This document shows, piece after piece, positions 7,553 through 15,774 of a stretch of 37,874 nt of DNA (positions within the stretch are counted from its first letter, which is position 1; each line of letters begins with the position of its first letter). Both the position numbers and the translations under genes were made by a program. The notes beneath the pieces are model-generated. The model ran no database searches. It was given only the letters and a program-made list of their open reading frames with translations, and was not told the origin of the DNA. Origin of the DNA: Rheinheimera sp. (GTDB taxonomy: Bacteria > Pseudomonadota > Gammaproteobacteria > Enterobacterales > Alteromonadaceae); contig SSFI01000108.1 of NCBI GenBank assembly GCA_008015325.1, forward strand, positions 1-37,874, read 5' to 3'.

Positions 7553-9235
7553 TTATCCGCTGACCCATGGGTCTATCGCCAGCCGGTTGTCCTGCAATAA
7601 TATCTTGCTCGGGCCATGTTCACGTTTGACCGGTAACACCTCAGCCCCGAGCCGGAATTCAACGCCGGCGTACATTTCCTGTTTCACTAGCACCAGTACT
7701 TCAGCCATTTTGCTCAGCCGGTCTACTTCGAGCAGCTTCACATCTTCAATCAGCGCCAGTGCAATGGCTTTTTGCGCTTCAAAATCATCGACCAGATATT
7801 TCATCTGCTCGAGCACGGCCGCTGAGCGCTCCTGCTGTTTCATCTGTTCCAGCGTCTGGCGGATCTGTTCCATTTCCTGTTTGACCATGGCAATGTTTTG
7901 TTTCAGCGCCTGCTGCTTTTCCAGCACCGGATCAATACGCCGGTTCAGGTTAATTTGCAGTGAACTTTCCGACAAAGACCCCAGCACCCCACTTTTCAGG
8001 CCGAAGTCCAGATAAAACCGGCCGCCAACGATTTTGCCGTTCAGTTTATCCTCAGAGCCGGCAATGACGCTGCGCGCCGTCACATCACAATGGTTAATTT
8101 GTTTGGCAGCGATAAAATCGCCCTGACATTCGACACGGACGTATTGTGCCAATGCACAGCGAATATTTCCGGCCGCCCGCACCACAGTACTGAAGTTTTC
8201 CAGGTTGGGTTCCTGTGCCGAAAACTGATGGCCGATGATGGCGCCGCCAATCTGTATATCTCCGCCGGATTCAATCAATGCACCCTCGGCGACACCTTTG
8301 ATAAAAATATTACCGCCGGCAACCACTTTCATGCTCTCAGTGACGTCACCATTGACGATGACCGCACCTTTAAACTGAACATGTCCGGTGCTCAGGTCGA
8401 CTTTTTTCACAGCGTAGACTTCATCAACCGCAGCGCCGGCGTCCAGCACTCGTGGCATGCCGTCTCTGCTGGCGATTAACAAATCAGGATCGGCGGGGCT
8501 GATTTCGGTGCCTTCACCTGGTTTCCATTCCACCTGCTGACCAGGCGGGGCTAGGGTGATATCACCACGCACTGAGACACCATCCACCCCCTTGGTTGGT
8601 GGTAACCGGCGGATCACGGCGTCGCCGTTTTGCACTGAAGGGATCACACCAAAATCACGTAAGTCGACTTTCGACTCGCTGACCTGCAAAGGTCGGTTTG
8701 GCCGGACATTTAAACCTTCGACTAAGGCTTCAAAACGGGCATTTTGTCCCGGTTGCATCAGCCGGCCAATCGCAATGACTTGTGACGATTTGCTGCCAGG
8801 TTCAGCCCGACTAGCAGCGCCAACCAGCTGCACTATCGCATCTTTTTGAAAACCAAAACTAACGCCCTGCTCCTGAGCTTTTTTCACCAGCTCATTAGCT
8901 GATACGGGCGCACCGCCCCAGGCAGCAATGATGTCCGCCACCGCGGTCATGCCGTCAGCCGCTATCTGGATCGAAACCACAGCATCTTTACGCTGCGCAA
9001 TCTTACGGCGAATGACAACGCCTTCCTGCAGTTTGTTTAATTTGATGTCGCTTTGCAGTGCCTGATAATCGGTCAGCAACTGATTGATTTGTTCGGTGAG
9101 GATAAAACAGCGGCCGTAGCCTGCTTCTTGCAAAGCATCGCGTACGGCCTGAGCGGTCAGTTCGTTTAATCCGACAGCAACTTTGACTTCAATGAAATCT
9201 TGATCTTTGCCGAATTGCATAACGACTTTATTCAC
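7553..9235 (-). CDS. FapA family protein (DUF342)
   Basis: A 560-aa cytoplasmic protein. The N-terminal part holds an NLTAQAVRDAL-type helical region. The central region (about 190-420) is a right-handed beta-helix-like repeat typical of FapA/DUF342 polymerising proteins, with glycine/valine-rich turns such as VVAGGNIFIKG and ESGGDIQIGGAIIG. The C-terminal third (about 430-515) is a predicted coiled coil (QALKQNIAMVKQEMEQIRQT). FapA in Vibrio has been linked to flagellar assembly and polar localisation; a similar role here is inference. The start used is GTG 9235; ATG 9220, five codons in, is possible. Confidence 0.8.
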   Translation of the reverse strand: MNKVVMQFGKDQDFIEVKVAVGLNELTAQAVRDALQEAGYGRCFILTEQINQLLTDYQALQSDIKLNKLQEGVVIRRKIAQRKDAVVSIQIAADGMTAVADIIAAWGGAPVSANELVKKAQEQGVSFGFQKDAIVQLVGAASRAEPGSKSSQVIAIGRLMQPGQNARFEALVEGLNVRPNRPLQVSESKVDLRDFGVIPSVQNGDAVIRRLPPTKGVDGVSVRGDITLAPPGQQVEWKPGEGTEISPADPDLLIASRDGMPRVLDAGAAVDEVYAVKKVDLSTGHVQFKGAVIVNGDVTESMKVVAGGNIFIKGVAEGALIESGGDIQIGGAIIGHQFSAQEPNLENFSTVVRAAGNIRCALAQYVRVECQGDFIAAKQINHCDVTARSVIAGSEDKLNGKIVGGRFYLDFGLKSGVLGSLSESSLQINLNRRIDPVLEKQQALKQNIAMVKQEMEQIRQTLEQMKQQERSAAVLEQMKYLVDDFEAQKAIALALIEDVKLLEVDRLSKMAEVLVLVKQEMYAGVEFRLGAEVLPVKREHGPSKILLQDNRLAIDPWVSG

Positions 9236-9278
9236 GACAACATCACTTCAGGCAAACGGACATTGCCGTTAATGAAAC

Positions 9279-9319
9279 AAAAATCAGCCCTGAAAGCAAG
9301 TAAATGTGCGTTTGGGCTG
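9279..9319 (-). terminator. possible terminator after the 124-aa gene
   Basis: On the minus strand CAGCCC (9319-9314) can pair with GGGCTG (9290-9285) across a long 23-base loop, followed by ATTTTTG. The stem is short and the loop large, so this is weak evidence. It would end transcription from 9332 before the FapA gene. Confidence 0.3.
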
Positions 9320-9331
9320 TGAAAAGCAGTT

Positions 9332-9706
9332 TTAGATATAGTTTTCCTGATGCACCCGGATAAACAAATCTGTACCCACTTTGCTGTAATCTATTTTGTA
9401 TTCTTTATTGTTTAAGGCTTGCACAAACAATAATGTTTTTGCTTCGCCAAACACGTCAGAGCTACCGATATCAACCAGCTCCATATAACGCTCTTTGGCC
9501 TCAATCCGGTTTGCCGGCACAGGTTCGTCAAACATTTTCACGCCAGTGCGCGACACTAAAACCACCGGATCGTTATCGCCATTAATAATGACCAAATCGA
9601 GTTTTTTCTGTTTGTGGATAATCGTATTGCGGCCACTGACCAGAAACGGTCTTTCGTATGTACTCATTTGTGAATTCACCAAATCAGCTGGGAGACTTTT
9701 TTGCAT
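9332..9706 (-). CDS. hypothetical protein (124 aa)
   Basis: I do not recognise this protein. It is soluble, mixed alpha/beta and near neutral, with no signal peptide, membrane segment or Cys. A core reads TIIHKQKKLDLVIINGDNDP, followed by VVLVSRTGVKMFDE. An internal ATG at 9667 (starting MSTYERPF) is an equally good start and would give 111 aa; neither start has a strong Shine-Dalgarno. It lies 24 bases after the DUF2982-like gene on the same strand, so the two, with the small ORF upstream, probably form one transcript. Confidence 0.6.
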   Translation of the reverse strand: MQKSLPADLVNSQMSTYERPFLVSGRNTIIHKQKKLDLVIINGDNDPVVLVSRTGVKMFDEPVPANRIEAKERYMELVDIGSSDVFGEAKTLLFVQALNNKEYKIDYSKVGTDLFIRVHQENYI

Positions 9707-9730
9707 TATGTACCAGCGGTTTCGGTGTGT

Positions 9731-10396
9731 CTAGCCGTTGTTTTCTTGGGTAAAATTCAAGCGCTGACGGTTGATAAACTGGCTGAACTCCTGCGCAGAG
9801 CAATCTTTGAAGTCGGCCGGAATCAGTAAATCGGCCTGCAGCAATTGCCGCAAATTCGCCATGCGCTGGCCAAACATCGCCTGCACGCCTTTGTATTGCC
9901 GCTGTGCGGTACGAAACTCCGTGGCGTCCGCCAGATAGTCGCCGGCACAACGTCCGGTCGGGCAGGCACCGCCGGCTGCGGCGATCAGCACTGCACGTTG
10001 TTCAATTAATAAACGCACCGCCAACCGCAGCGGAATGGTCTCAAGCAGCGCATCGTAACTGTGCAGGCGCACGCCAACCCAAGCCAGTTCGCGGCCTTGC
10101 AATTCAAGCTGCTGCACGTGCGCAATGTGCTGCCAGGGTAAACGCCAGCTGCCCCTTGGGTGATGGTAAATCAGCGCCTCAGCGGTGGCCTCGACTAAAA
10201 CCAACGGCGCCGATAATTTTTTGATGCCAACAAAAGCGGCCACTGCGGTCAGTAAAAACCATAACACCCAGGCCTGTGAACTGGCCAAATCTGCGCGCAC
10301 TGCCAGCAGCAAAATGCCGAGCAAAAACATCGAAGCTGCACTGAGAAATAAAACGGCGCCACCACGCGCGGAGGCGGAAAAAAACTGTCTGTCCAT
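9731..10396 (-). CDS. DUF2982-like inner-membrane protein
   Basis: The protein is 221 aa from ATG 10396. Two adjacent hydrophobic segments (about 11-34, GGAVLFLSAASMFLLGILLLAV, and about 42-58) make a membrane hairpin. A cytoplasmic domain with WRLPWQHIAHVQQLELQGRE then resembles bacterial PH-like sheets. A CPTGRC segment near residue 145 could bind metal or form a disulfide. The arrangement fits the uncharacterised DUF2982 family of gammaproteobacteria, though I assign it from memory of the pattern. The frame is open back to GTG 10474, but ATG 10396 is favoured because it overlaps the stop of a small upstream ORF as TAATG, which implies coupled translation. Confidence 0.65.
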   Translation of the reverse strand: MDRQFFSASARGGAVLFLSAASMFLLGILLLAVRADLASSQAWVLWFLLTAVAAFVGIKKLSAPLVLVEATAEALIYHHPRGSWRLPWQHIAHVQQLELQGRELAWVGVRLHSYDALLETIPLRLAVRLLIEQRAVLIAAAGGACPTGRCAGDYLADATEFRTAQRQYKGVQAMFGQRMANLRQLLQADLLIPADFKDCSAQEFSQFINRQRLNFTQENNG

Positions 10397-10497
10397 TAAA
10401 TTGACTTCAAATAGAAATACATCAATATGCTCATCAGAATGGTCCAGATCAGATAGAACCGAATCATTCTGCACCTTTCACATTTTTTTTCTGTCAT
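10396..10497 (-). CDS. predicted 33-aa membrane microprotein with a Cys-x2-Cys motif
   Basis: ATG 10497 is preceded by AGAGG six bases upstream, a better Shine-Dalgarno than that of the next gene. The product starts MTEKKCERCRMIRFYLIWTI and continues as one strongly hydrophobic helix ending YFYLKSI. So it has a basic CERC head, a single transmembrane helix and a Lys near the end. An inner in-frame ATG at 10467 also has AAAGG before it. The stop TAA (10398-10396) overlaps the ATG of the DUF2982-like gene as TAATG. No known family was recognised. The case rests on ribosome-binding site, composition and coupling, not on homology. Confidence 0.55.
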   Translation of the reverse strand: MTEKKCERCRMIRFYLIWTILMSILMYFYLKSI

Positions 10498-10606
10498 CTG
10501 CTGCCTCTGCCTCTAAGCCGAATGATACGACCAATCCACTTTGTGCTGCGATAATACCGACATCCATTCTGACATCGATTCCCTACAATACATCAGGTTT
10601 TTCTGA

Positions 10607-11683
10607 ATGACACCGCTCGGAGTTTTGACATTGAATAAACATTCCCGCCTGATTTGGATCCTGCTGTTACTGTTAGCTGGCTTTTTGCTCTATTTGTTCT
10701 GGAGCAACGGCACGCCGGAGCAACAAAATCGCAGAGCTGACAGCAGCATTTTTGTCACCACCAGTCAGGTGCAGACTGCGCAAATTACCCGCAAAGTGGA
10801 TGCTTTAGGCACAGCACTGGCCTATGACTCGGCACGTATCGTCAATGCCAGCAGTGATTATTTGATTGAACTGAATATCCGCGAAGGGCAACCGGTGAAA
10901 AAAGGCGATTTGATTGCCCGCTTTAATGACACCGAAGAACGTGCCCGCATCGCCGAACTCAAGGCGTTGATGACAGAACAAAACCGTCAGCTGGCCCGGC
11001 TGAAAAACTTAACCCGTACGCAGGCCAGCGCGCAGTCATTGCTTGACGAGCAGCAGGCCAAAGTGAATGCCACGCAGGCGCAGCTGGATGCGCTGGAAGC
11101 ACGCCTCAGCGAACTGGTGATCCATGCGCCATTTGATGGGTTGCTAGGCCTGCGTCAGGTCAGTAACGGCGCTTATCTGGCGAGCGGCACTGAACTGACG
11201 ACGCTGGATGATATCAGCAAAATCCGTGTTGAATTAAATGTCGCTGAACGTTACCTGGCAGCTCTGCAAACTGATATGCCAATCAGCGCCGACAACATTG
11301 CTTACGCTGGTCATCTGTTTCACGGCAAAGTCAAAGCAATAGATCCGCGGATTGACCCGGTGACCCGTTCGGTCAAAGTTCATGCCGTGATTGATAATGC
11401 CGATTTAAAATTAAGGCCCGGCATGCTACTGAACGTGCATGTCGAACTGGCGAAAACCGCTGTGGTGCAAATCCCGGAAAAAGCCGTGATGCCGCTGCAA
11501 AGTAAACATTATGTCTTCGTAGTCGAAGCTGGTGATAAAGTGCGCCAGGTTGAAATTACTCCTGGCCAGCGCTTGCCCGGTTCAGTGGAAGTGATTACCG
11601 GGCTAAAAGCCGGTGATGAAATTGTCACGCAAGGCAGTCAGAAACTACGCAGTGGCGTCGTGATCACCAGAGCGGAGCAATAA
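10607..11683 (+). CDS. RND efflux periplasmic adaptor (HlyD/MFP family)
   Basis: A 358-aa membrane-fusion protein. One hydrophobic segment near residues 15-32 anchors or exports it. It is followed by the lipoyl-like half-motif (GQPVKKGDLIARFN, about 93-106), a short alpha hairpin (about 108-160), the second lipoyl half (LVIHAPFDGLLGLRQVSNGAYL) and beta-barrel/membrane-proximal domains to the end. Such adaptors join an inner-membrane RND pump to an outer-membrane channel. The pump gene begins three bases after the stop. No outer-membrane factor gene is present, so a shared TolC-like channel is likely. The start is ATG 10607; an in-frame TTG at 10631 with CGGAG before it is an alternative. Confidence 0.88.
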   Translation: MTPLGVLTLNKHSRLIWILLLLLAGFLLYLFWSNGTPEQQNRRADSSIFVTTSQVQTAQITRKVDALGTALAYDSARIVNASSDYLIELNIREGQPVKKGDLIARFNDTEERARIAELKALMTEQNRQLARLKNLTRTQASAQSLLDEQQAKVNATQAQLDALEARLSELVIHAPFDGLLGLRQVSNGAYLASGTELTTLDDISKIRVELNVAERYLAALQTDMPISADNIAYAGHLFHGKVKAIDPRIDPVTRSVKVHAVIDNADLKLRPGMLLNVHVELAKTAVVQIPEKAVMPLQSKHYVFVVEAGDKVRQVEITPGQRLPGSVEVITGLKAGDEIVTQGSQKLRSGVVITRAEQ

Positions 11684-11686
11684 CAG

Positions 11687-14600
11687 ATGCTGTTGTCTGA
11701 TCTGTCGGTAAAACGACCGGTATTTGCTACCGTGATTAATCTGGTGCTGGTGATTTTCGGCATCGTCTGTTTCAGCATGCTGCCGCTGCGGGAATATCCG
11801 GATATCGACTCGCCAGTAGTAACCATCAGCACTGACTACCCCGGCGCGTCGGCCGAAATTGTCGAATCAAAAATTACCCAGCCGCTGGAAGATTTAATCA
11901 GCGGTGTCGAAGGCATTATCAATATCAGCTCGAGCAGCAGGGTTGGCCGCTCGAACGTCATCATTGAATTTAACGTCAACCGGGATATCGACGCCGCCGC
12001 CAACGACGTGCGCGAGCGCGTGTCACGAATGATGGAACGGCTGCCGGATCAGGCCCGCCCACCACAGGTGGTTAAAGCCAATGGCGATGACGACACTATC
12101 GCCTGGTTTTTACTCAACAGCGACACCATGACCAACCTCGAACTGACCGATTATGCCAACCGCTATATCGTTGAGCGCTTTTCGGTCGTCGACGGTGTGG
12201 CGCGGCTGCAAATCGGCGGCGAGCGTAAATATGCGATGCGCATCTGGCTGAATAAAGATGCGATGGCGTCGCGCAATGTCACAGTCGCCGATATTGAAAA
12301 CGTGCTGCGCAACGAAAACGTCGAGTTGCCGGCCGGTAATGTCAAATCACAGGACCGCGATTTTATCGTCCGCGTCATCCGCACTTATAAAACCCAGGAT
12401 GACTACCGGCGACTGGTGGTGAAAAAAGGCGATAACAATTATCTGGTCAGGCTCGGTGAAATCGCTGATGTCACTTTGGCTTCAGAAAACGAAGAAAGTG
12501 AATTCAGGAGTGACGGCAAAAACGTGCTGGGGATTGGTATTATTAAACAATCCAAAGCCAATACGCTCGATGTGGTGCGCAATGTCCGCGCTGAAGTAGA
12601 CCGGATCTCCGCCAGTCTGCCGCCGGGCACGACCATAGTGCCGGGTTACGATTCCTCGTTATTTATCGCCGAATCTATTCATGAGGTTTATGTCACGCTT
12701 GGCATCGCCATGGTGCTGGTGGTGCTGGTGATCTTTGCCTTTTTAGGCAGTGTGCGCGCGACTTTTATTCCGGCGATCACTGTGCCTGTAGCGCTGATTG
12801 CAGCAGTCACCGTGCTGTATGCACTGGATTTTTCCATCAACTTACTGACGTTGCTGGCGATGGTGCTGGCGATTGGTCTGGTGGTCGATGATTCGATTGT
12901 GGTGCTGGAGAACATTTACCGGCGGATTGAACGCGGCCAGCCGCCGTTGCTCGCCGCTTATCATGGCAGCCGGGAAGTCGGTTTTGCGGTGGTGGCCACG
13001 ACGCTGGTGCTGATCGCGGTCTTTGTGCCACTAGTCTTTATGCAAGGCGATTTAGGCAAACTCTTTACCGAATTTGCCCTGGCAGTGGCGGCCGCGGTAG
13101 CGTTTTCGGCTATTGCGGCGCTGACTTTGTCGCCAATGCTCTGTAGCAAAATGCTCAAAGTGCAACCGGAAAAACGCGGTTTCAGCCTGTTTGTGCATAA
13201 CGTGATGGAAAAAGTCGAAGCCGCTTATCTGCGCCAGCTGCAGATGGTCACCACAGTGCGCTGGCCAAGCTGGCTGCTGCTGCTCTGTTGTATGGCGATC
13301 AGCGTCTTTCTGGTATTTAAACTGCCGTCGGAATTATCACCACAGGAAGACCGCGGCACCTTTTTTGTCATGATGAGCCCGGCCGAAGGCGCCAGCTATA
13401 AATCTAATCAGCAGAATATGCGGCTGATTGAAGATATCCTGCTGCCCTACTACGAAAAAGGCGAACTGAATCGCTTGTTAATCCGGGTGCCCGGTTTTGG
13501 CAACAGCGGCGGTATGGCGATTGTCGGCAGTGAAAACTGGCACAACGGCCAGCGCCGTACACCAGAACTGATGCAGGAAATAGGTCAGAAGCTCAATAAC
13601 CTGTCCGATGTGCGCGCCTTTACCAATATGCGCAGCGGCCTGACCGCAGGCCGTGGCGGTGGTGGTGGCCGGCCAGTGCAGTTTGTGATTCAGGGCAACA
13701 CCTATGAAGAGCTGGCGAAATGGCGTGATATCGTGCTCGCCAAAGCACGGGAAAACCCGAATTTGCAAATGCTTGATCACGACTACAAAGAGACAGTGCC
13801 GCAAATTCTGGTCGAAATTGATACCGAGCGGGCAGCTGACCTCGGCATTTCTGTTGGTGTGGTTGGCCGGGCTTTAGAGGCCATGCTCGGTGGCCGGCGG
13901 GTCACCACTTTCCTTGACCGTGGCAAAGAATATGACCTGATCCTGGAAGGCGCCGATTCAGATTTCAGCGACCCGACCAGTATTACCGGGGTTTATGTGC
14001 GCTCCAGCGGTTCTAACCAGCTTATTCCGCTGGATAACCTGGTGACGTTAAAAGAAGAAGCCACTTCGTCAACGTTAAACCGCTACAACCGGATGCGTGC
14101 CATCACCATCATGGCCAACCTGGCTCCTGGCTATAGCCTGGGTGAAGCGCTGGAATATCTCGAAGGCGTGGTTCGTACTGAAATTAAAGATGTCGGCGGC
14201 ATCGACTATAAAGGCGAGTCACTGATGTATAAAAACAGCGGCGAGTCAACGCTGCTGATTTTCGCACTGGCGCTTATCATCACTTATCTGGTGTTAGCAG
14301 CGCAGTTTGAAAGCTTTATCCATCCGTTTGTTATTATGCTGACAGTGCCACTGGGCATGGCTGGCGCGCTTGGCGGCCTTTATCTGGCCGGCATGACGCT
14401 GAATATCTACAGCCAGATCGGCCTGGTGATGATCATTGGTCTGGTGGCGAAAAACGGCATTCTGATTGTCGAATTTGCCAATCAGCTGCGTGACGCCGGC
14501 GTTGAATTCACCAGCGCTATCCATCAGGCAGCCGTGCAGCGTTTGCGGCCTATCACCATGACTGCTTTTACTACGGTGATGAGCAGTATTCCGCTGATTA

Positions 14601-14788
14601 TCACTTCAGGCCCGGGCTCAGAAAGCCGGATGGTGATTGGGATGGTGATTTGTGCCGGGGTTGGCGTCGCAACGCTGCTGACTGTGTACATAGTGCCAGT
14701 GGCTTATGTGGCACTGGCGCGTAATACCGGCTCGCCGCAGGATATCGCCAAACAGTTACACAGCCTCGACAACGAAGCCAATCAATAA
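11687..14788 (+). CDS. RND efflux pump, HAE1-type inner-membrane transporter
   Basis: At 1033 aa with two halves each of six membrane helices and a large periplasmic loop, this has the AcrB/MdtB architecture. The proton-relay pair Asp401-Asp402 in GLVVDDSIVVLENIYRR matches AcrB Asp407/Asp408, and Lys in GLVAKNGILIVEF of the second half matches AcrB Lys940. A Gly-rich TAGRGGGGGRPVQF run lies in the pore domain. It is a proton-driven exporter of drugs or other amphiphilic compounds; the substrate cannot be told from sequence. GGAG precedes the ATG. It is cotranscribed with the adaptor three bases upstream. Confidence 0.92.
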   Translation: MLLSDLSVKRPVFATVINLVLVIFGIVCFSMLPLREYPDIDSPVVTISTDYPGASAEIVESKITQPLEDLISGVEGIINISSSSRVGRSNVIIEFNVNRDIDAAANDVRERVSRMMERLPDQARPPQVVKANGDDDTIAWFLLNSDTMTNLELTDYANRYIVERFSVVDGVARLQIGGERKYAMRIWLNKDAMASRNVTVADIENVLRNENVELPAGNVKSQDRDFIVRVIRTYKTQDDYRRLVVKKGDNNYLVRLGEIADVTLASENEESEFRSDGKNVLGIGIIKQSKANTLDVVRNVRAEVDRISASLPPGTTIVPGYDSSLFIAESIHEVYVTLGIAMVLVVLVIFAFLGSVRATFIPAITVPVALIAAVTVLYALDFSINLLTLLAMVLAIGLVVDDSIVVLENIYRRIERGQPPLLAAYHGSREVGFAVVATTLVLIAVFVPLVFMQGDLGKLFTEFALAVAAAVAFSAIAALTLSPMLCSKMLKVQPEKRGFSLFVHNVMEKVEAAYLRQLQMVTTVRWPSWLLLLCCMAISVFLVFKLPSELSPQEDRGTFFVMMSPAEGASYKSNQQNMRLIEDILLPYYEKGELNRLLIRVPGFGNSGGMAIVGSENWHNGQRRTPELMQEIGQKLNNLSDVRAFTNMRSGLTAGRGGGGGRPVQFVIQGNTYEELAKWRDIVLAKARENPNLQMLDHDYKETVPQILVEIDTERAADLGISVGVVGRALEAMLGGRRVTTFLDRGKEYDLILEGADSDFSDPTSITGVYVRSSGSNQLIPLDNLVTLKEEATSSTLNRYNRMRAITIMANLAPGYSLGEALEYLEGVVRTEIKDVGGIDYKGESLMYKNSGESTLLIFALALIITYLVLAAQFESFIHPFVIMLTVPLGMAGALGGLYLAGMTLNIYSQIGLVMIIGLVAKNGILIVEFANQLRDAGVEFTSAIHQAAVQRLRPITMTAFTTVMSSIPLIITSGPGSESRMVIGMVICAGVGVATLLTVYIVPVAYVALARNTGSPQDIAKQLHSLDNEANQ

Positions 14789-14794
14789 CATTGC

Positions 14795-14826
14795 CGGGGC
14801 ACTGCTTTGCTGTGCCCCGCTTTCCC
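14795..14826 (+). terminator. hairpin after the RND pump gene
   Basis: CGGGGCAC (14795-14802) pairs perfectly with GTGCCCCG (14812-14819) around a 9-base loop. The tail CTTTCCC is a poor T-run, so the efficiency is uncertain. It begins six bases after the pump stop. Confidence 0.45.
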
Positions 14827-14887
14827 ACTTCAGCACCTCGGCCCGTGTTTTACCAAACATCCCCCCTGTGATAAAACCAGGCTGAGT

Positions 14888-14992
14888 CCGGCCTGCGACT
14901 GCCGGCTTTGCTGGGCGTAGCGTTGAATATTTGTTAGTATTCAGCATCCTCCTCGCTACAGACTCCGGCCCCGCCGGCAGTTGCGGTAACTG
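14888..14992 (+). promoter_or_regulatory. structured leader upstream of btuD
   Basis: The 178 bases before btuD contain several complementary blocks. ACTGCCGGC (14898-14906) matches GCCGGCAGT (14973-14981) at long range. TGAATA/TATTCA (14924-14929, 14938-14943) is an inverted repeat. CAGTT/AACTG (14978-14982, 14988-14992) forms a hairpin just before the ATG and shares bases with the long-range pair. No cobalamin-riboswitch motif was found. A regulatory role is inference. Confidence 0.3.
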
Positions 14993-14997
14993 AACGC

Positions 14998-15774
14998 ATG
15001 TCAGATTTGTTGATGCAATGTGCACAGCTTGAACTACGCCAGCCCGATGGTTTTGTGCTGGGGCCGCTGAGCCTGCAACTCAAAGCGGGCAAGCTGTACG
15101 GCTTGCTGGGTGCCAATGGCGCCGGCAAATCAACCTTGCTGCAGCTTTTGGCCGGACTGAAAAAACCTGACAGTGGCGAAATAACCCTGATGCAGCAGCC
15201 ACTGCAAGCATACAGCGCCACTGCGCGCGCCAGGCAGCTGGCCTTTCTCAGCCAGCAACAGGCGCCAAGCGAGATGACTGTGCGCCAGCTGCTGCAGTTA
15301 GGCCTGTTACCACACAAAGCGCTGTGGCAGCGCGATAACCAGATTGACCGCGACTACATCCAACGCGTTTTGCTTGAGACTGGCATCAGTCAACAGGCCG
15401 ACACCTTACTCAGTCACTTATCCGGCGGCGAACAACAACGCGCGCATCTGGCCCGGGTACTGGTGCAGCAGGCGCAGTTGTTACTACTTGACGAGCCGGT
15501 CAATCACCTCGATATCCGTTATCAGCATCAGTTGCTGGCGACTTTGCGCCGCAGCAGGCTTTGTGTGCTCGCCAGTTTCCACGACATCAATCTGGCCGCG
15601 ACTTACTGTGATGAACTCATCCTGTTGCAGCAAGGCCAGCTGATTGCCGCCGGTGCGCCGGGACAAGTGCTGCAGCCTGAGTTATTACAGCAGGTATTTG
15701 GCCGGCCTTGTCTGGTCGACCAAAGCCCGTTCACCGGCAGTTGCCGGGTTACTTTTGCGCCGGAGCCGATATGA
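14998..15774 (+). CDS. btuD: vitamin B12 ABC transporter ATP-binding protein
   Basis: A 258-aa ABC ATPase of the FecE/BtuD type. It has Walker A GANGAGKST (38-46), a Q-loop in FLSQQQAPSEM, signature LSGGEQQR (141-148), Walker B LLLLDE (161-166) and switch His in SFHDINLA. It powers cobalamin import through BtuC. Assignment to B12 rather than iron-siderophore comes from the neighbours cobO and btuF. The upstream frame closes at TAG 14935 and no better start exists. Its stop overlaps the btuC start as ATGA. Confidence 0.85.
   Translation: MSDLLMQCAQLELRQPDGFVLGPLSLQLKAGKLYGLLGANGAGKSTLLQLLAGLKKPDSGEITLMQQPLQAYSATARARQLAFLSQQQAPSEMTVRQLLQLGLLPHKALWQRDNQIDRDYIQRVLLETGISQQADTLLSHLSGGEQQRAHLARVLVQQAQLLLLDEPVNHLDIRYQHQLLATLRRSRLCVLASFHDINLAATYCDELILLQQGQLIAAGAPGQVLQPELLQQVFGRPCLVDQSPFTGSCRVTFAPEPI

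Noticed and set aside
7395-8015. 206-aa plus-strand frame across the start of the YggN-like gene and the end of fapA
   Set aside because: It is antisense to two supported genes, with Ser/Cys-rich low-complexity sequence typical of shadows.
14820-14997. Second cobalamin riboswitch upstream of btuD
   Set aside because: No GCTGCCCCCGCAAC-type core or closing GGAGACC block could be found on the plus strand.
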